NCBI RefSeq assembly: GCF_023898315.1
Contig: NC_064623.1
Coordinates: 13,777,140-13,841,139, forward strand
Direction of reading: 5' to 3'
Source of the DNA: Schistocerca nitens
Taxonomy: Eukaryota; Arthropoda; Insecta; Orthoptera; Acrididae
Length of the DNA stretch: 64,000 nucleotides
The position numbers were made by a program, and so were the translations under genes. A model generated the notes under the pieces. That model saw only the letters and a list, made by a program, of their open reading frames with translations. It was not told where the DNA came from and did not search any database. Below, one piece after another: positions 23,839-34,700 of the stretch. How positions within the stretch are numbered: the stretch's first letter is position 1; every line of letters starts with the position of its first letter.

Positions 23839-26800
23839 ATGTCCATTATCCACTGGAATATCCGCGGCATTCGAGCCAATAGGGATGAAGTGTCCATCCT
23901 CTTACGATCCTACTCGCCGGTCATGTTCTGTCTTCAGGAAACAAAGCTGCGTCCCCATGACCGCTTTGTTCTCCCTCATTTTCAGTCCGTCCGATATGAT
24001 CTCCCCTCTGTTGAAGGCACTCCAGCCCATGGAGGACTCATGATTCTTCTCCATGATACTCTCCTTTATCACCCAATCCACTTAAACACTCCATTCCAAG
24101 CAGTCGCTGTCCGCCTTTCCCTTTCTGGATATACCTTTTCTCTTTGCACGGTATACATTCCAACGTCCACAAAAATGGCGCGAGCTGATCTCCTTCATCT
24201 CCTTGGTCAGCTTCCACCCCCCTATTTGCTGGTTGGGGACTTTAATGCCCACCACCCGCTTTGGGGATCTCCACATCCTTGTCTACGTGGCTCACTATTG
24301 CTAGACGTCTTCCATCAAGCGGATCTAGTTTGCCTCAACACTGGGGTCCCTACATTTTTGTCTGCCTCCACGACAACTTTCTCTCATTTGGACCTTTCGG
24401 TCGGTACTGTTCCGCTAGCTCGGCGCTTCGAATGGTTCGCCCTTGATGATACACACTCGAGTGACCACTTTCCATGTGTCCTTAGACTGCAGGCTCAACT
24501 GCCATACATGCGCCCGCGGCGCTGGAAGTTCGCTCAAGCCGATTGGACACTTTTTTCGTCTCTAGCGACATTCGATGACAGACACTTTCCCAGCGTCGAC
24601 GATGAGGTCACCCATATTGCCGACGTTATTCTTACGGCTGCGGAACATTCAATACCACGCACCTCCGAAGTGCCCCGGCGCCCCCCAGTTCCTTGGTGGA
24701 ACGAGGCATGCCGTGATGCAATACGTGAGCGGCGACGTGCTCTCTGCGTTTTCCGTCGCCATCCTACTTTGGCCAACTGTATCCACTACAAGCAGCTCCG
24801 TGCGCGATGCCGTCGCGTCATCCGCGATAGCAAGAAGGCAAGCTGGAAATTCTTTATTAGCTCATTTAACACCTTCACTCCCTCCTCGGAAGTTTGGAGT
24901 CGGCTTCTACGGTTCTCAGGCGCGCCTAGTTTCTCCCCGGTCTCTGGGCTCACTGTCGCGCATCATACACTAGTGGACCCCGTCGCAATTTCTAACTCGT
25001 TGGGTCAGCACTTTGCTGAGATTTCGAGCTCTTCCAATTACCCGCCAGCGTTTCTCCCGAAGAAACGTGCAGCGGAAGTGCGACCTCTTGCTTTCTCCTC
25101 TCAAAATCGCGAAAGCTATAATACTGTTTTCTCTATGCGAGAACTCCACCATGCACTCTCTTCTTCTCGCTACTCCGCCCCAGGACCGGATGGTATCCAC
25201 GTCCAAATGTTGCAGCATTTATCAACCCATAGTCTGCACTACCTCCTTCGCCTTTACAATCGAATTTGGACCGACAGTACTTTTCCCAGACGCTGGCGGG
25301 AAGCTATCGTCGTTCCCGTTCCGAAACCTGGAAAGGACAAACATCTCCCCTCTAGCTATCGCCCCATTTCTCTCATGAGTAGTGTTTGTAAGGTTTTGGA
25401 GCGTATGGTGAATTACCGTCTAGCGTGGTGGCTGGAATCCCGCAGTCTTTTAACGCCTGCCCAATGCGGATTCCGAAAGCATCGTTCTGCCGTTGACCAT
25501 CTTGTTGCTCTCTCCACTTATATCAAGAACAATTTTCTCCGGAAACGCCAAACAGTAGCAATATTTTTTGATCTGGGGAGAGCATACGATACTTGTTGGA
25601 GGACAGGCATCCTCCGCACACTGTTCTCTTGGGGCTTTCGAGGTCGGCTGCCCCTTTTCCTTCGCGAATTTATGGCAGAGCGCTCATTTAGGGTGCGGGT
25701 GAACACTACTCTCTCCCGTACTTTCTCCCAAGACAACGGGGTACCCCAGGGCTCCGTGCTGAGTGTTGCACTGTTTGCCATTGCCATCAATCCAATTATG
25801 GATTGTCTCCTTCCTGATGTCTCGGGCTCCCTCTTTGTGGACGATTTTGCGATCTACTACAGCTCTCAACGGACCAGCCTTCTTGAACGACGTCTTCAAG
25901 GATGTCTCGATCGCCTCCACTCTTGGAGCATCGAAACCGGCTTCCGTTTCTCGCCCAGTAAGACCGTTTGTGTTAATTTTTGGCGACGTACGGAGTTTCT
26001 TCCGCCCTCCTTACGTCTCGGACCTGTCAACCTTCCGTTTTCAGACGTCGCTAAATTCTTGGGTCTTATGTTTGACAGAAAACTGTGCTGGTCCTCCCAC
26101 GTTTCCTATCTTTCGGCTCGCTGTCTGCGATCGCTTAACACCCTCCGCGTCCTGAATGGTACCTCCTGGGGAGCGGACCGAGTGGTCCTTCTCCGCCTCT
26201 ATCGCGCCTTAGTGCGATCGAAATTGGATTATGGAAGCATAGTGTACTCCTCTGCTCGGCCGTCTATTCTTCGGCGTCTCGACTCTATCCACCACCGTGG
26301 ATTACGTTTAGCGTCTGGAGCTTTTTACACTAGCCCTGTGGAAAGCCTTTATGCTGAGACTGCTGAACCTCCGCTGTCCAATCGGCGAGCAGTCCTTCTG
26401 AGTCGTTATGCTAGCCATCTGTCTTCCATGCCTGCTAATCCAGCCCATGCCCTTTTTTTCGACGCCTCATTTGATGTAGGGTATGCAGGCCGCTCCTCCT
26501 CCCTACTACCCCCGGGAGTCCGCTTCCGTCAACTGCTCCATTCTCTTTCCTTCCGCTTTCCTAAAACCTTCTTGACAACTTGGGGTACAGCACCGCCTTG
26601 GCTCCGCCCCCGGATCTGCCTGCTCAGTGACCTTTGTCGATTTCCCAAGGATGGTACCCCGACACTTGTTTATCGTCGGGCATTTGCTGCTCTCTGTGCA
26701 CAAATGACGGACGCCACATTTATTTACACCGACGGCTCGAAAACATCGTTAGGTGTAGGGAGTGCCTATATTGTTGGCGACGCCCCAAATCACTTTCGGC

Positions 26801-27525
26801 TTCCCGACCAGTGTTCGGTTTATACTGCGGAGCTTTTCGCTGTTCTCCAGGCTGTCCACTACATCCGCCGCCATCAGCGGATACAGTACGTAATCTGCTC
26901 AGATTCTCTTAGCTCTCTCCTCAGTCTCCAAGCTCTTTACCCTGTGCACCCTCTGGTCCACCGGATTCAGGACTGTCTGCGCTTGCTCCACCTGGGGGGC
27001 GTCTCGGTGGCGTTCCTCTGGCTCCCGGGACACGTTGGTATCTGTGGGAATGAGGCGGCCGATATAGCAGCCAAGGCTGCAGTCTCTCTTCCTCGGCCAG
27101 CTATTCCATCGATTCCTTTCTGCGATCTACGGAGCGTTTTATGTCGTCGTGTTGTTCATTTATGGCATGCGCATTGGTCAACACTTCCCCATAATAAATT
27201 GCGGGAAGTGAAAGCTCTTCCGTGCGCTTGGACGTCTTCCTCCCGAACGCGTCGTCGGGAGGAGGTAATTTTAACTAGACTCCGGATAGGGCACTGTCTT
27301 TTTAGCCATCGACATCTTTTAAGCGGCGATCCTCCCCAACTCTGTCCCCACTGCTCTCAGCTGTGGACGGTAAGACACCTTTTAATTGAATGCCCCTATT
27401 TTAATCCATTACGCTCCCGTCTACAGCCATCGCCTGATCTATCGTCGATTTTAGCAGATGACACGCGCTCAGCCGACCGCGTTCTCCAGTTTATTAGTGA
27501 CAGTGAAATGACGTCAGTCATTTGA
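23839..27525 (+). CDS. ORF2 polyprotein: APE endonuclease, reverse transcriptase, RNase H (intact)
   Basis: An uninterrupted 1228-residue frame starts at an ATG 40 nt after ORF1 (MSIIHWNIRGIRANRD). Endonuclease motifs are ETKLRP (about residue 35), GDFNAHHPLWGS (about 132) and SSDHFPC (about 210). RT motifs are VPVPKPGKDKHLPSSYRPIS (about 490), FFDLGRAYDT (about 575), NGVPQGSVLS and FVDDF (about 666). RNase H has TDGSK (about 964), AELFAVLQAV, CSDSLSS and LPGHVGICGNEAAD (about 1063), so the D-E-D-D/H set is present. A C-terminal CPHCSQLWTVRHLLIEC motif ends the protein. It nicks DNA and primes reverse transcription at the nick. The frame is intact, but activity is not shown. Confidence 0.93.
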   Translation: MSIIHWNIRGIRANRDEVSILLRSYSPVMFCLQETKLRPHDRFVLPHFQSVRYDLPSVEGTPAHGGLMILLHDTLLYHPIHLNTPFQAVAVRLSLSGYTFSLCTVYIPTSTKMARADLLHLLGQLPPPYLLVGDFNAHHPLWGSPHPCLRGSLLLDVFHQADLVCLNTGVPTFLSASTTTFSHLDLSVGTVPLARRFEWFALDDTHSSDHFPCVLRLQAQLPYMRPRRWKFAQADWTLFSSLATFDDRHFPSVDDEVTHIADVILTAAEHSIPRTSEVPRRPPVPWWNEACRDAIRERRRALCVFRRHPTLANCIHYKQLRARCRRVIRDSKKASWKFFISSFNTFTPSSEVWSRLLRFSGAPSFSPVSGLTVAHHTLVDPVAISNSLGQHFAEISSSSNYPPAFLPKKRAAEVRPLAFSSQNRESYNTVFSMRELHHALSSSRYSAPGPDGIHVQMLQHLSTHSLHYLLRLYNRIWTDSTFPRRWREAIVVPVPKPGKDKHLPSSYRPISLMSSVCKVLERMVNYRLAWWLESRSLLTPAQCGFRKHRSAVDHLVALSTYIKNNFLRKRQTVAIFFDLGRAYDTCWRTGILRTLFSWGFRGRLPLFLREFMAERSFRVRVNTTLSRTFSQDNGVPQGSVLSVALFAIAINPIMDCLLPDVSGSLFVDDFAIYYSSQRTSLLERRLQGCLDRLHSWSIETGFRFSPSKTVCVNFWRRTEFLPPSLRLGPVNLPFSDVAKFLGLMFDRKLCWSSHVSYLSARCLRSLNTLRVLNGTSWGADRVVLLRLYRALVRSKLDYGSIVYSSARPSILRRLDSIHHRGLRLASGAFYTSPVESLYAETAEPPLSNRRAVLLSRYASHLSSMPANPAHALFFDASFDVGYAGRSSSLLPPGVRFRQLLHSLSFRFPKTFLTTWGTAPPWLRPRICLLSDLCRFPKDGTPTLVYRRAFAALCAQMTDATFIYTDGSKTSLGVGSAYIVGDAPNHFRLPDQCSVYTAELFAVLQAVHYIRRHQRIQYVICSDSLSSLLSLQALYPVHPLVHRIQDCLRLLHLGGVSVAFLWLPGHVGICGNEAADIAAKAAVSLPRPAIPSIPFCDLRSVLCRRVVHLWHAHWSTLPHNKLREVKALPCAWTSSSRTRRREEVILTRLRIGHCLFSHRHLLSGDPPQLCPHCSQLWTVRHLLIECPYFNPLRSRLQPSPDLSSILADDTRSADRVLQFISDSEMTSVI

Positions 27526-27668
27526 AGTTTTATCGGGGACCATCAACCCCTCTCTGTAGTGGACTTTTAAGCCTTGTTTCTGCTTTTAGTGTCTCCAATT
27601 TTTTGAGTTTCGTTCCCATTTTTGCTGTTTTCCATTTTCAGTTTTTATTATTTCCTCAGTCACGGACC

Positions 27669-27699
27669 GGGTGCTAATGACCATAGCAGTTTTGCGCCC
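27669..27699 (+). promoter_or_regulatory. 3'-terminal RNA hairpin of element 2
   Basis: GGGTGC pairs with GCGCCC (one T-G pair) around TAATGACCATAGCAGTTTT, just before the A-rich tail. It is the same hairpin class as in copies 1, 3 and 4. Confidence 0.65.
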
Positions 27700-27749
27700 T
27701 AAAACCAAAAAAAAAAAACAAAAAATTCACTTGCTCACCACAGAAGTCT

Positions 27750-28500
27750 GTGAGACAGTGTGCCCATGAAACTAGACTCGCTCAAGTGTTCAGCGAATTT
27801 TGAAGACAGCAAAGTGGAAGTGCTACATACCACAATAGCTACATGCAATAAATGATGACCCAGATTGTAGAATGGAGTATTGCGAGTGATTTACTAACAT
27901 GATGCGCAATGATGAGGTGTTTGTAGAGGTGATTGTGTGGTCTGATGAGGCACAGTTCAAATTCAATGGTGCAGTAAATTGCCACAATTGAATCTACTGG
28001 GCCACCGAAAATCCGAACATCCATGTAGACAAAGCCGTGAATTTGCCAGGAGTAAATGTGTGGTGTAGGTTGTCTTACCGGGGCTTGATTGGGCCATTCT
28101 TCTTTGACAGCACAGTTACCAGAGACATGTACCTTCAGAAGCTTCAGACATCCGTTTTAGCTGCCATCCGAGACTTGTATGGAGGCGAAAGAGTTTACTT
28201 TCAGCAAGCTGGTGCCCCAGCCCACTACCAAAATCGTGTTAGGGCGGATCTCGATGAAAATCTACCAGGAAGATGGATAGGCCGTAGAGGTGCTGAGGAG
28301 TGTGCACCATGTCCCCCAAACCTAACTCATAGACTTCTACCTGTGGGAACACTAAAGGACATAATTTATCAAAGAGTCATGCACATTGGATGAACTTTGA
28401 GAATCCATCATACATTCATGTGCAAATATCCAACTGAACACGTTGCAGTCAGTAGTTTGTGCTGCAGTTCGATGACATTTGTGGTGACGTTACTGATGAC
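27750..28500 (+). pseudogene. Mariner-type (IS630/Tc1/mariner) transposase relic
   Basis: Plus-strand fragments read VWSDEAQFKFNGAVN (first catalytic Asp, about 27940), [23 protein letters not shown] (about 28037), [10 protein letters not shown] and [11 protein letters not shown], then a damaged SPDL-like region. In the family the second catalytic Asp sits where this copy has Ala (QQ-A-GAPAH), and the third acidic block is unrecognisable. An early stop lies near 27987. Layout resembles the 60374-61426 transposase. No terminal repeats were identified. It begins right after the A-tail of element 2. Confidence 0.75.
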
Positions 28501-29508
28501 CTTTTCGAACACTTAGTCATATCTTTAAGTTGGTCTTTAAGCTATACTTCCACCATAAATGAGACAACTCCGTCAATTAGTTTGCAAGTTATGGACTTTT
28601 AAACAATAGATACATTTTTTGGACTTGTCTGTATGTAGAGGGGTTCATCTCTATATTAAAGGATTTATTGAGAAATTTAAAATTAAATAAAGAGAAATGT
28701 ATGTATGTGTGTGTGAAGAAAACTGAATGAAGAAAATGAACTCAAGAGGAACATAATTGCATGAAACTGACAATTTTTTTTTTTGCCGTCCTAGGGCAGA
28801 CTAAAAGGTTTTCCCTCAAGGGGAAGTATTGTAAATGATTCACAGTAGTTACCTTGAGTAGTTCCGAAGAATAATATTGCTTAATGTGTACATGCAAAAA
28901 GTGAACTTTTCAACCAGGATACTGAGAAACTTCTTTTGCTAGGGACAGTATGACTGCATGGCAAGAAACAATGAAGCCAGGATGGAAAGAGCCCAGGTAA
29001 TACGGGTAGAACATACTGCATGGGCGTCGCATCAGAGAGCCGATATAAACTGTGCAACAGACCTTGTAAGGTATTCCAATTACAGCTTACCTCACCCTTG
29101 GACTGCTGTATTCTGCTTGTGCAGTTGGCTTACTTCCTCACATGACTTCGCTGCACAGGGTAGACATAGGATTGTAAAATGTCAAAGATGTTGAAGCAAT
29201 TGTTTTGTTGGTAATCACACCAAAGCATATTGTGATCGCCAACCTTTAACCATTCTTCTTAATTGCAAATTACTGCATGCAAGACTGGTTCAGTTAAAGA
29301 ATATGATTTTGAAAAAGTTTACATAAAGGGAGTGATAGAAGATGTAACTTAGGATCTGAAGGACAAAGTACTAAATATAAAGTCTTAATAACACAAGATA
29401 ACATTTATCATCTGCATTAAATATCTTCAGTTATGTGTATCATCTCCGAGACAGAGAGCACAGGTGGAGAGAAATCTGAATACAATTTACACTTAATCCA
29501 CCTGAGTC
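28501..29508 (+). other. Old LTR-element flank with possible gag zinc knuckle
   Basis: Mostly AT-rich. At 29168-29225 the plus strand reads KCQRC…GNHTKAYC with a stop inside, resembling a retroviral-type CCHC knuckle with an insertion. With the integrase remnant on the other side of element 3, this suggests an LTR retrotransposon split by that insertion. No LTRs were identified. A poly-T run lies near 28776. Confidence 0.35.
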
Positions 29509-29521
29509 ACTATTTAGATAC
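29509..29521. repeat. Target-site duplication, left, of element 3
   Basis: ACTATTTAGATAC recurs at 35573-35585, immediately after the A-tail. It fixes both ends of element 3. Confidence 0.93.
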
Positions 29522-29522
29522 C

Positions 29523-29592
29523 CCCCCACCTGCGGGTCCGGGGTAAGAATAGGCCCGAGGTATTCCTGCCTGTCGTAAGAGGCGACTAAAAG
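29523..29592 (+). promoter_or_regulatory. Conserved LINE 5' leader (element 3)
   Basis: The text CCTGCGGGTCCGGGG, AGAATAGGCCCGAGG, TATTCCTGCCTGTCGTAAG, GGCGACTAAAAGGAG starts right at the duplication boundary, so it is the true 5' end of the transcript. It can form short stems (GGGTC with GGCCC; GTCG with CGAC). A promoter or a self-cleaving RNA as in R2-type elements are possible roles, both untested. Confidence 0.75.
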
Positions 29593-29792
29593 GAGTTTCC
29601 ACCGTTTCGGCCTTCCATGTGATGGTCCCCCTTGGGGTTTGACCTCCATTTTTCAAAATTCTACAGAAGTACGAGCCTTTTGTGGAAGGACGCCTTACGT
29701 GGTGTACCACTGGTCCTCAGTGCACTAAGACCTTGGCACTCAGCATTGTAACGGCGTTGTAACCATACGCACTATTCCTCCAATTGGGCCTA

Positions 29793-29853
29793 CCGTCTCT
29801 AATGACCTCGTTGTCGACGGGACGTTAAACACTAACAACCACCACCACCACCA
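29793..29853 (+). mobile_element. 61-bp tail-only LINE/SINE insertion with 13-bp TSD
   Basis: CCAATTGGGCCTA at 29780-29792 is repeated at 29854-29866. Between them lie only a hairpin (CGTCTC with GGGACG around TAATGACCTCGTTGTCGAC), a short link and an (ACC)n tail. This is the signature of an extremely 5'-truncated retrotransposition event. Confidence 0.82.
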
Positions 29854-30211
29854 CCAATTGGGCCTAAACGCCTGATGGGTTGTCAAAGTTACGCCCATAG
29901 TGCATCTCCATCTGCACCAGCGATCATGATGGACTTTCCATGGCACCAGAAATCCAGCACGGTAGCCAGCCCGTTGTGGTGGGGTCGTCATGTACCCTCT
30001 AGGTTGTAGCCCCCTGACAACACAGGGATCGTACTACCGATACCTGAGCTGCACCCTCCCCACGTTGGCCAAGGAGTAGATGCCAGTCTCCTTGGGGCAT
30101 CAGGACTCCCGGCAATGGGCATCCTGCCAGGTGGCCCTTGATGCGGCTGGGTGGCGCCCGTGGGGAGAGCCCCTGGTCGGAGTGGGTGGTATCGGGGCGG
30201 ACGTTTCGCAG

Positions 30212-31701
30212 ATGAAACGTCAACATATATCAGGTCGCTCTGCGGCCGAGTCTTTCAAACGAAAAGGTACCGTTTCAAGTCCAGGTTCTCCTGCCCTTTC
30301 CCCCTTGGCCACTCCATGGGAGGAGGGACAGGCCCGCCGGCTTGGGGCGAAGTACTTGCCCCGCTATTTGGTCTGTTCTCGAACCGATGGGGGGACATTC
30401 GCCACCTCCAAGCCGATGTTCTTTGTTCAGCACATTGAGGACGTCTTTGGGGAAGTGGAGGCTCTCAGCAAGATGCGTTCAGGGTCCGTTCTTATTAAGA
30501 CCACCTCCGCCACACAGTCGGCGGCGCTCCAGGCGTGCGACCGCCTAGGGGACATCCCAGTATCCATTGTCCCACATCTGGCACTAAATAGGACGCAGGG
30601 GGTGATTTTTCATCGTGACCTCCTGCTACAATCTGATGAGGAGCTCAGGGCCAACCTGGAGCGCCGAGGCGTGCATTTTGTCCGGCGAGTCCAGCGCGGC
30701 CCCAAAGACCGTCGCATTGACACTGGGGCCTTTATCCTCGCCTTCGAGGGGGACGTTCTCCCGGAGAAGGTAAAGGTGATGTGCTACCGGTGTGACGTGC
30801 GACCCTACGTCCCGCCTCCTATGCGATGTTTTAGGTGTTTGCGTTTTGGGCACATGTCGTCACGGTGTGAGGCTGAGCCCCTTTGTGGCGATTGTGGCCG
30901 CCCTCTTCGTGCGGAACATACATGCACCCCACCACCTCGGTGCATTAATTGTCCTGGCGTCCACTCGCCTAGATCCTCAGACTGCCCTGCCTATCAGAAG
31001 GAGAAGAAGATACAAGAAATCAAAACTTTGGATCGGCTCTCCTATACTGAGGCCAAGAAGAAGTATGACCGTCTCTATCCCGTGCCATTGACTACTTCTT
31101 TTGCCTCGTGTCCACTCCTTCCGCGGTATCCTCACCCCTATCCTGTCCCCCCTACGCCTCCTCCGCCCATCAGGGGGCTCCGCCTCCGCCTCCCAAATCC
31201 CTCCCTTCCAAATCCTCCTCCCCCGTGGCCCCCACCCCCTCTGCCCCAGGGGCCACCCTTCCTCCTCCCCCCACGCCACCTGAGAAGCGTTCCTCTTCTC
31301 AGGCGTCCATCGGGGCAATGTCCCGGACCCCAGCTTCTGAGGTCCGGCGTTCCAAAACGGACCTCGCGCGTGAGGACGTTCTTCGGGTCCAGCCCACCAT
31401 CCCTGTGCCTCCTCGGCCTTCCAAGAAGGCCTCCAAGAAGAAATCTCTATCCCCCTCTCCACCCCGGCGCGTTTCGTCTGACGCTCAATCCGTAAGTCGC
31501 CGCTCCCGGCCGTCCTCAGTTTCGCCGGGACGCTCAGCTGCCAGGCGCTCAGCTGGCCCCTCGCCGGCAAATGATGCTGCCCAAGCTACACAACCCGGGA
31601 CAGCGGCCGCAGCTGGCGACGACTCGATGGAACAGGATCCGCCTCCCGCCGGTTGTAGCGTTTTTCCCTCGAAACCTGGCCCCCCGCGGCCGTCGAGGTG
31701 A
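30212..31701 (+). pseudogene. ORF1 of element 3, one frameshift
   Basis: The likely start is the ATG at 30212 (MKRQHISGRSAAESF), but the same frame is open back to an ATG at 30080, and related copies share some upstream translation, so the start is uncertain. The frame passes YLPRYLVCSRTDGGTF, EGDVLPEKVKV and three knuckles (CFRCLRFGHMSSRC, CGDCGRPLRAEHTC, CINCPGVHSPRSSDC). At about 31108 a 4-nt deletion relative to copy 1 shifts it; the original frame resumes to 31701 (…GPPRPSR). This ORF1 differs strongly from that of elements 2 and 4, although the ORF2 proteins are alike. Confidence 0.85.
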
Positions 31702-31744
31702 CCAGCTCTTCCCCCGTCTCGTTCCCCCTCTTTTTTGACTAGCG

Positions 31745-34700
31745 ATGGCCTTGTTACACTGGAACATAAGAGGTATTCGATCTAATCGGGAGGAATTACA
31801 ACTGCTCCTCCGCCTGCACTGTCCGCTCGTCCTTGGTCTCCAGGAAACCAAGTTGCGCCCAACTGACCATATTGCCTTCACCCACTATACCTCTGAGCGG
31901 TATGACCTCACCCCTGTGGACGGTATCAGAGCTCATGGTGGGGTCATGTTGCTCGTTCGGGACGATGTCTATTACCATCCAATCCCATTAACCACCCCAC
32001 TCCAAGCAATAGCTGTCCGCATTAGTCTTTCTGCTTTTACTTTTTCAGTTTGTACCATCTACACTCCACCGTCATCTGCTGTTAGTCGGGCTGACATGAT
32101 GCACCTGATCGTTCAGCTTCCCCCGCCGTTTTTGTTTGGCGACTTCAATGCCCATCATCCCCTTTGGGGCTCTCCTGCATCCTGTCAAAGAGGCTCACTC
32201 TTGGCGGATGTCTTCAACCATCTCAATCTTGTCTGCCTCAATACCGGCGCCCCGACTTTCCTCTCGGACTCTACTCATACCTACTCCTACTTAGACCTCT
32301 CGATCTGTTCTACCACTCTTGCCCGTCGGTTCGAGTGGTATGTCCTTTCTGACACCTATTCGAGCGACCACTTCCCCTGTGTCGTTCGTCTCCTGCACCA
32401 CACCCCATCCCCACGTCCTTCGGGCTGGAACATACTGAAAGCTGACTGGGGACTTTACTCCTCCCTGGCGACCTTTCCGGACTGCGATTTTCCCAGTTGT
32501 GACAGTCAGGTCGAATACCTCACGGCTGTTCTCATCAATGCTGCCGAACGTTCCATTCCTCGTACTACTACTTCTTCTTCCCGTCGCGTTTCCGTCCCCT
32601 GGTGGAACGAGGCTTGTCGGGACGCTATCCGTGCTCGACGACGTGCTTTACGCACGTTTCGCCGCCATCCTACGTTGACGAATTGTATTGCATACAAACG
32701 ACTCTGAGCGCAATGCCGTAGAGTCATCAAAGACAGCAAAAAAGCTTGTTGGGCCTCCTTCACCAGCTCCTTTAACAGTTTTACTCACTCTTCCGTCGTT
32801 TGGGGTAGCCTGCGCCGGCGGTCGGGCATTAAGGCCCACTCCTCGGTACCTGGCCTGACCTCAGGTAATGAGGTCCTTGTTGATCCTGTGGCTGTCTCCA
32901 ACGCCTTTGGCCGCTTTTTCGCGGAGGTTTCAAGCTCCGCCCATTACCATCCTGCCTTCCTTCCCAGGAAAGAGGCAGAAGAGGCTCGGCGACCTTCCTT
33001 CCACTCGCTGAATCTGGAAACTTACACTGCCCCCTTTACTATGCGGGAACTCGAACGTGCGCTTGCACTGTCCCGGTCCTCTGCTCCGGGGCCAGATGCC
33101 ATTCACGTTCAGATGCTGGCACACCTTTCTCCGGCGGGCAAAAGCTTCCTCCTTCGTACCTACAATCGCGTCTGGACCGAAGGTAAAGTCCCCATGCGTT
33201 GGCGTGACGCCGTGGTTGTTCCTATACCCAAACCCGGGAAGGATAGACACCTTCCTTCTAGCTACCGCCCCATTTCTCTTACAAGCTGTGTCCGTAAGGT
33301 GATGGAGCGCATGGTTAATGCTCTGTTAGTCTGGATTCTTGAATCTCGACGGCTACTTACTAATGTCCAATGCGGCTTTCGTCGCCGCCGCTCCGCTGTT
33401 GACCACCTTGTGACCTTGTCGACATTCATCATGAAAAACTTTTTGCGAAGGCGCCAAACGGTAGCCGTGTTCTTCGACTTGAAGGCTTATGATACCTGTT
33501 GGAGAGGAGGTATCCTCCGCACTATGCACAGGTGGGGCCTACGCGGTCGCCTGCCACTTTTTATTGATTCCTTTTTAACGGATCGACAGTTTAGGGTACG
33601 TGAGGGTTCCGTATTGTCCGACGTCTTCCTCCAGGAGAACGGAGTGCCTCAGGGCTCCGTCTTGAGCGTAGCCCTTTTTGCCATATCGATCAATCCAATT
33701 ATGGATTGCATTCCATCTAATGTCTCGGGCTCTCTCTTTGTCGATGACTTCGCGATCTACTGCAGTGCCCAGAGAACATGCCTCCTGGAGCGCTGCCTAC
33801 AGCGCTGTCTCGACAGCCTCTACTCATGGAGCGTGGCAAATGGCTTCTGGTTCTCTGAAGAGAAGACGGTTTGTATCAACTTTTGGAGATATAAAGCGTT
33901 CCTTCCGCCATCCTTACATCTCGGTCCCGTTGTTCTCCCATTCGTGGACACCACTAAGTTTCTAGGGCTCACGTTGGACAGGAAACTGTGTTGGTCTCCA
34001 CATGTCACTTATTTGGCGGCCCGTTGTACACGTTCCCTTAATGTCCTCAGAGTTCTTAGTGGTTCATCTTGGGGAGCGGATCGCACTGTCCTGCTTCGCT
34101 TGTATCGGTCCATAGTCCAATCGAAGCTGGATTATGGGAGCTTCGTCTACTCGTCCGCTCGGCCATCCCTCTTACGCCGGCTCAACTCCATCCACCATCG
34201 GGGGATACGTCTTGCGACAGGAGTCTTCTACACTAGTCCTGTCGAGAGTCTTTATGCTGAAGCTGCCGAGTTACCATTGACCTACCGGCGCGACGTACTG
34301 CTGTGTCGGTATGCCTGCCGGCTGTTGTCTATGCCCGACCCCCCTTCTTACAAGTCCTTCTTCGCCGATTCTCTCGACCGTCAGTACGGGTTGTATGTGT
34401 CTGCCCTGCTGCCCCCTGGAGTCCGCTTCCGTCGCCTGCTTCGACAATTGGATTTTGCCCTCCCTACCACCTTCAGAGGGTGAGAGCCCGACACCACCTT
34501 GGCTCCAGGCTCCGGTTCATGTTTATCTCGACCTCAGCTCACTCCCGAAAGAGGGTACTCCGGCTGCAGTGTATTGCTCACGGTTTGTCGAACTTCGTGC
34601 TCGACTTGCCGGTCACACCTTTATTTACACCGATGCCTCCAAAACTGACGATGGTGTCGGCTGTGCCTTTGTCGTCGGGTCGCCAACTTTAAATACCGGC

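Larger units (their letters stand above)
21950..27725 (+). mobile_element. Non-LTR retrotransposon element 2, nearly intact
   Basis: The 5' UTR (from the TCCGGAGACGGACG motif at about 21955) matches that of element 4 closely up to ORF1. ORF1 (22418-23798) has one early frameshift; ORF2 (23839-27525) is fully open. A short 3' UTR, a hairpin with a GU pair, and an A-rich tail (27701-27725) follow. The conserved leader seen in elements 3 and 4 is missing, so the copy may be slightly 5' truncated or its start was replaced. No flanking duplication was found. Low damage suggests recent insertion. Confidence 0.88.
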
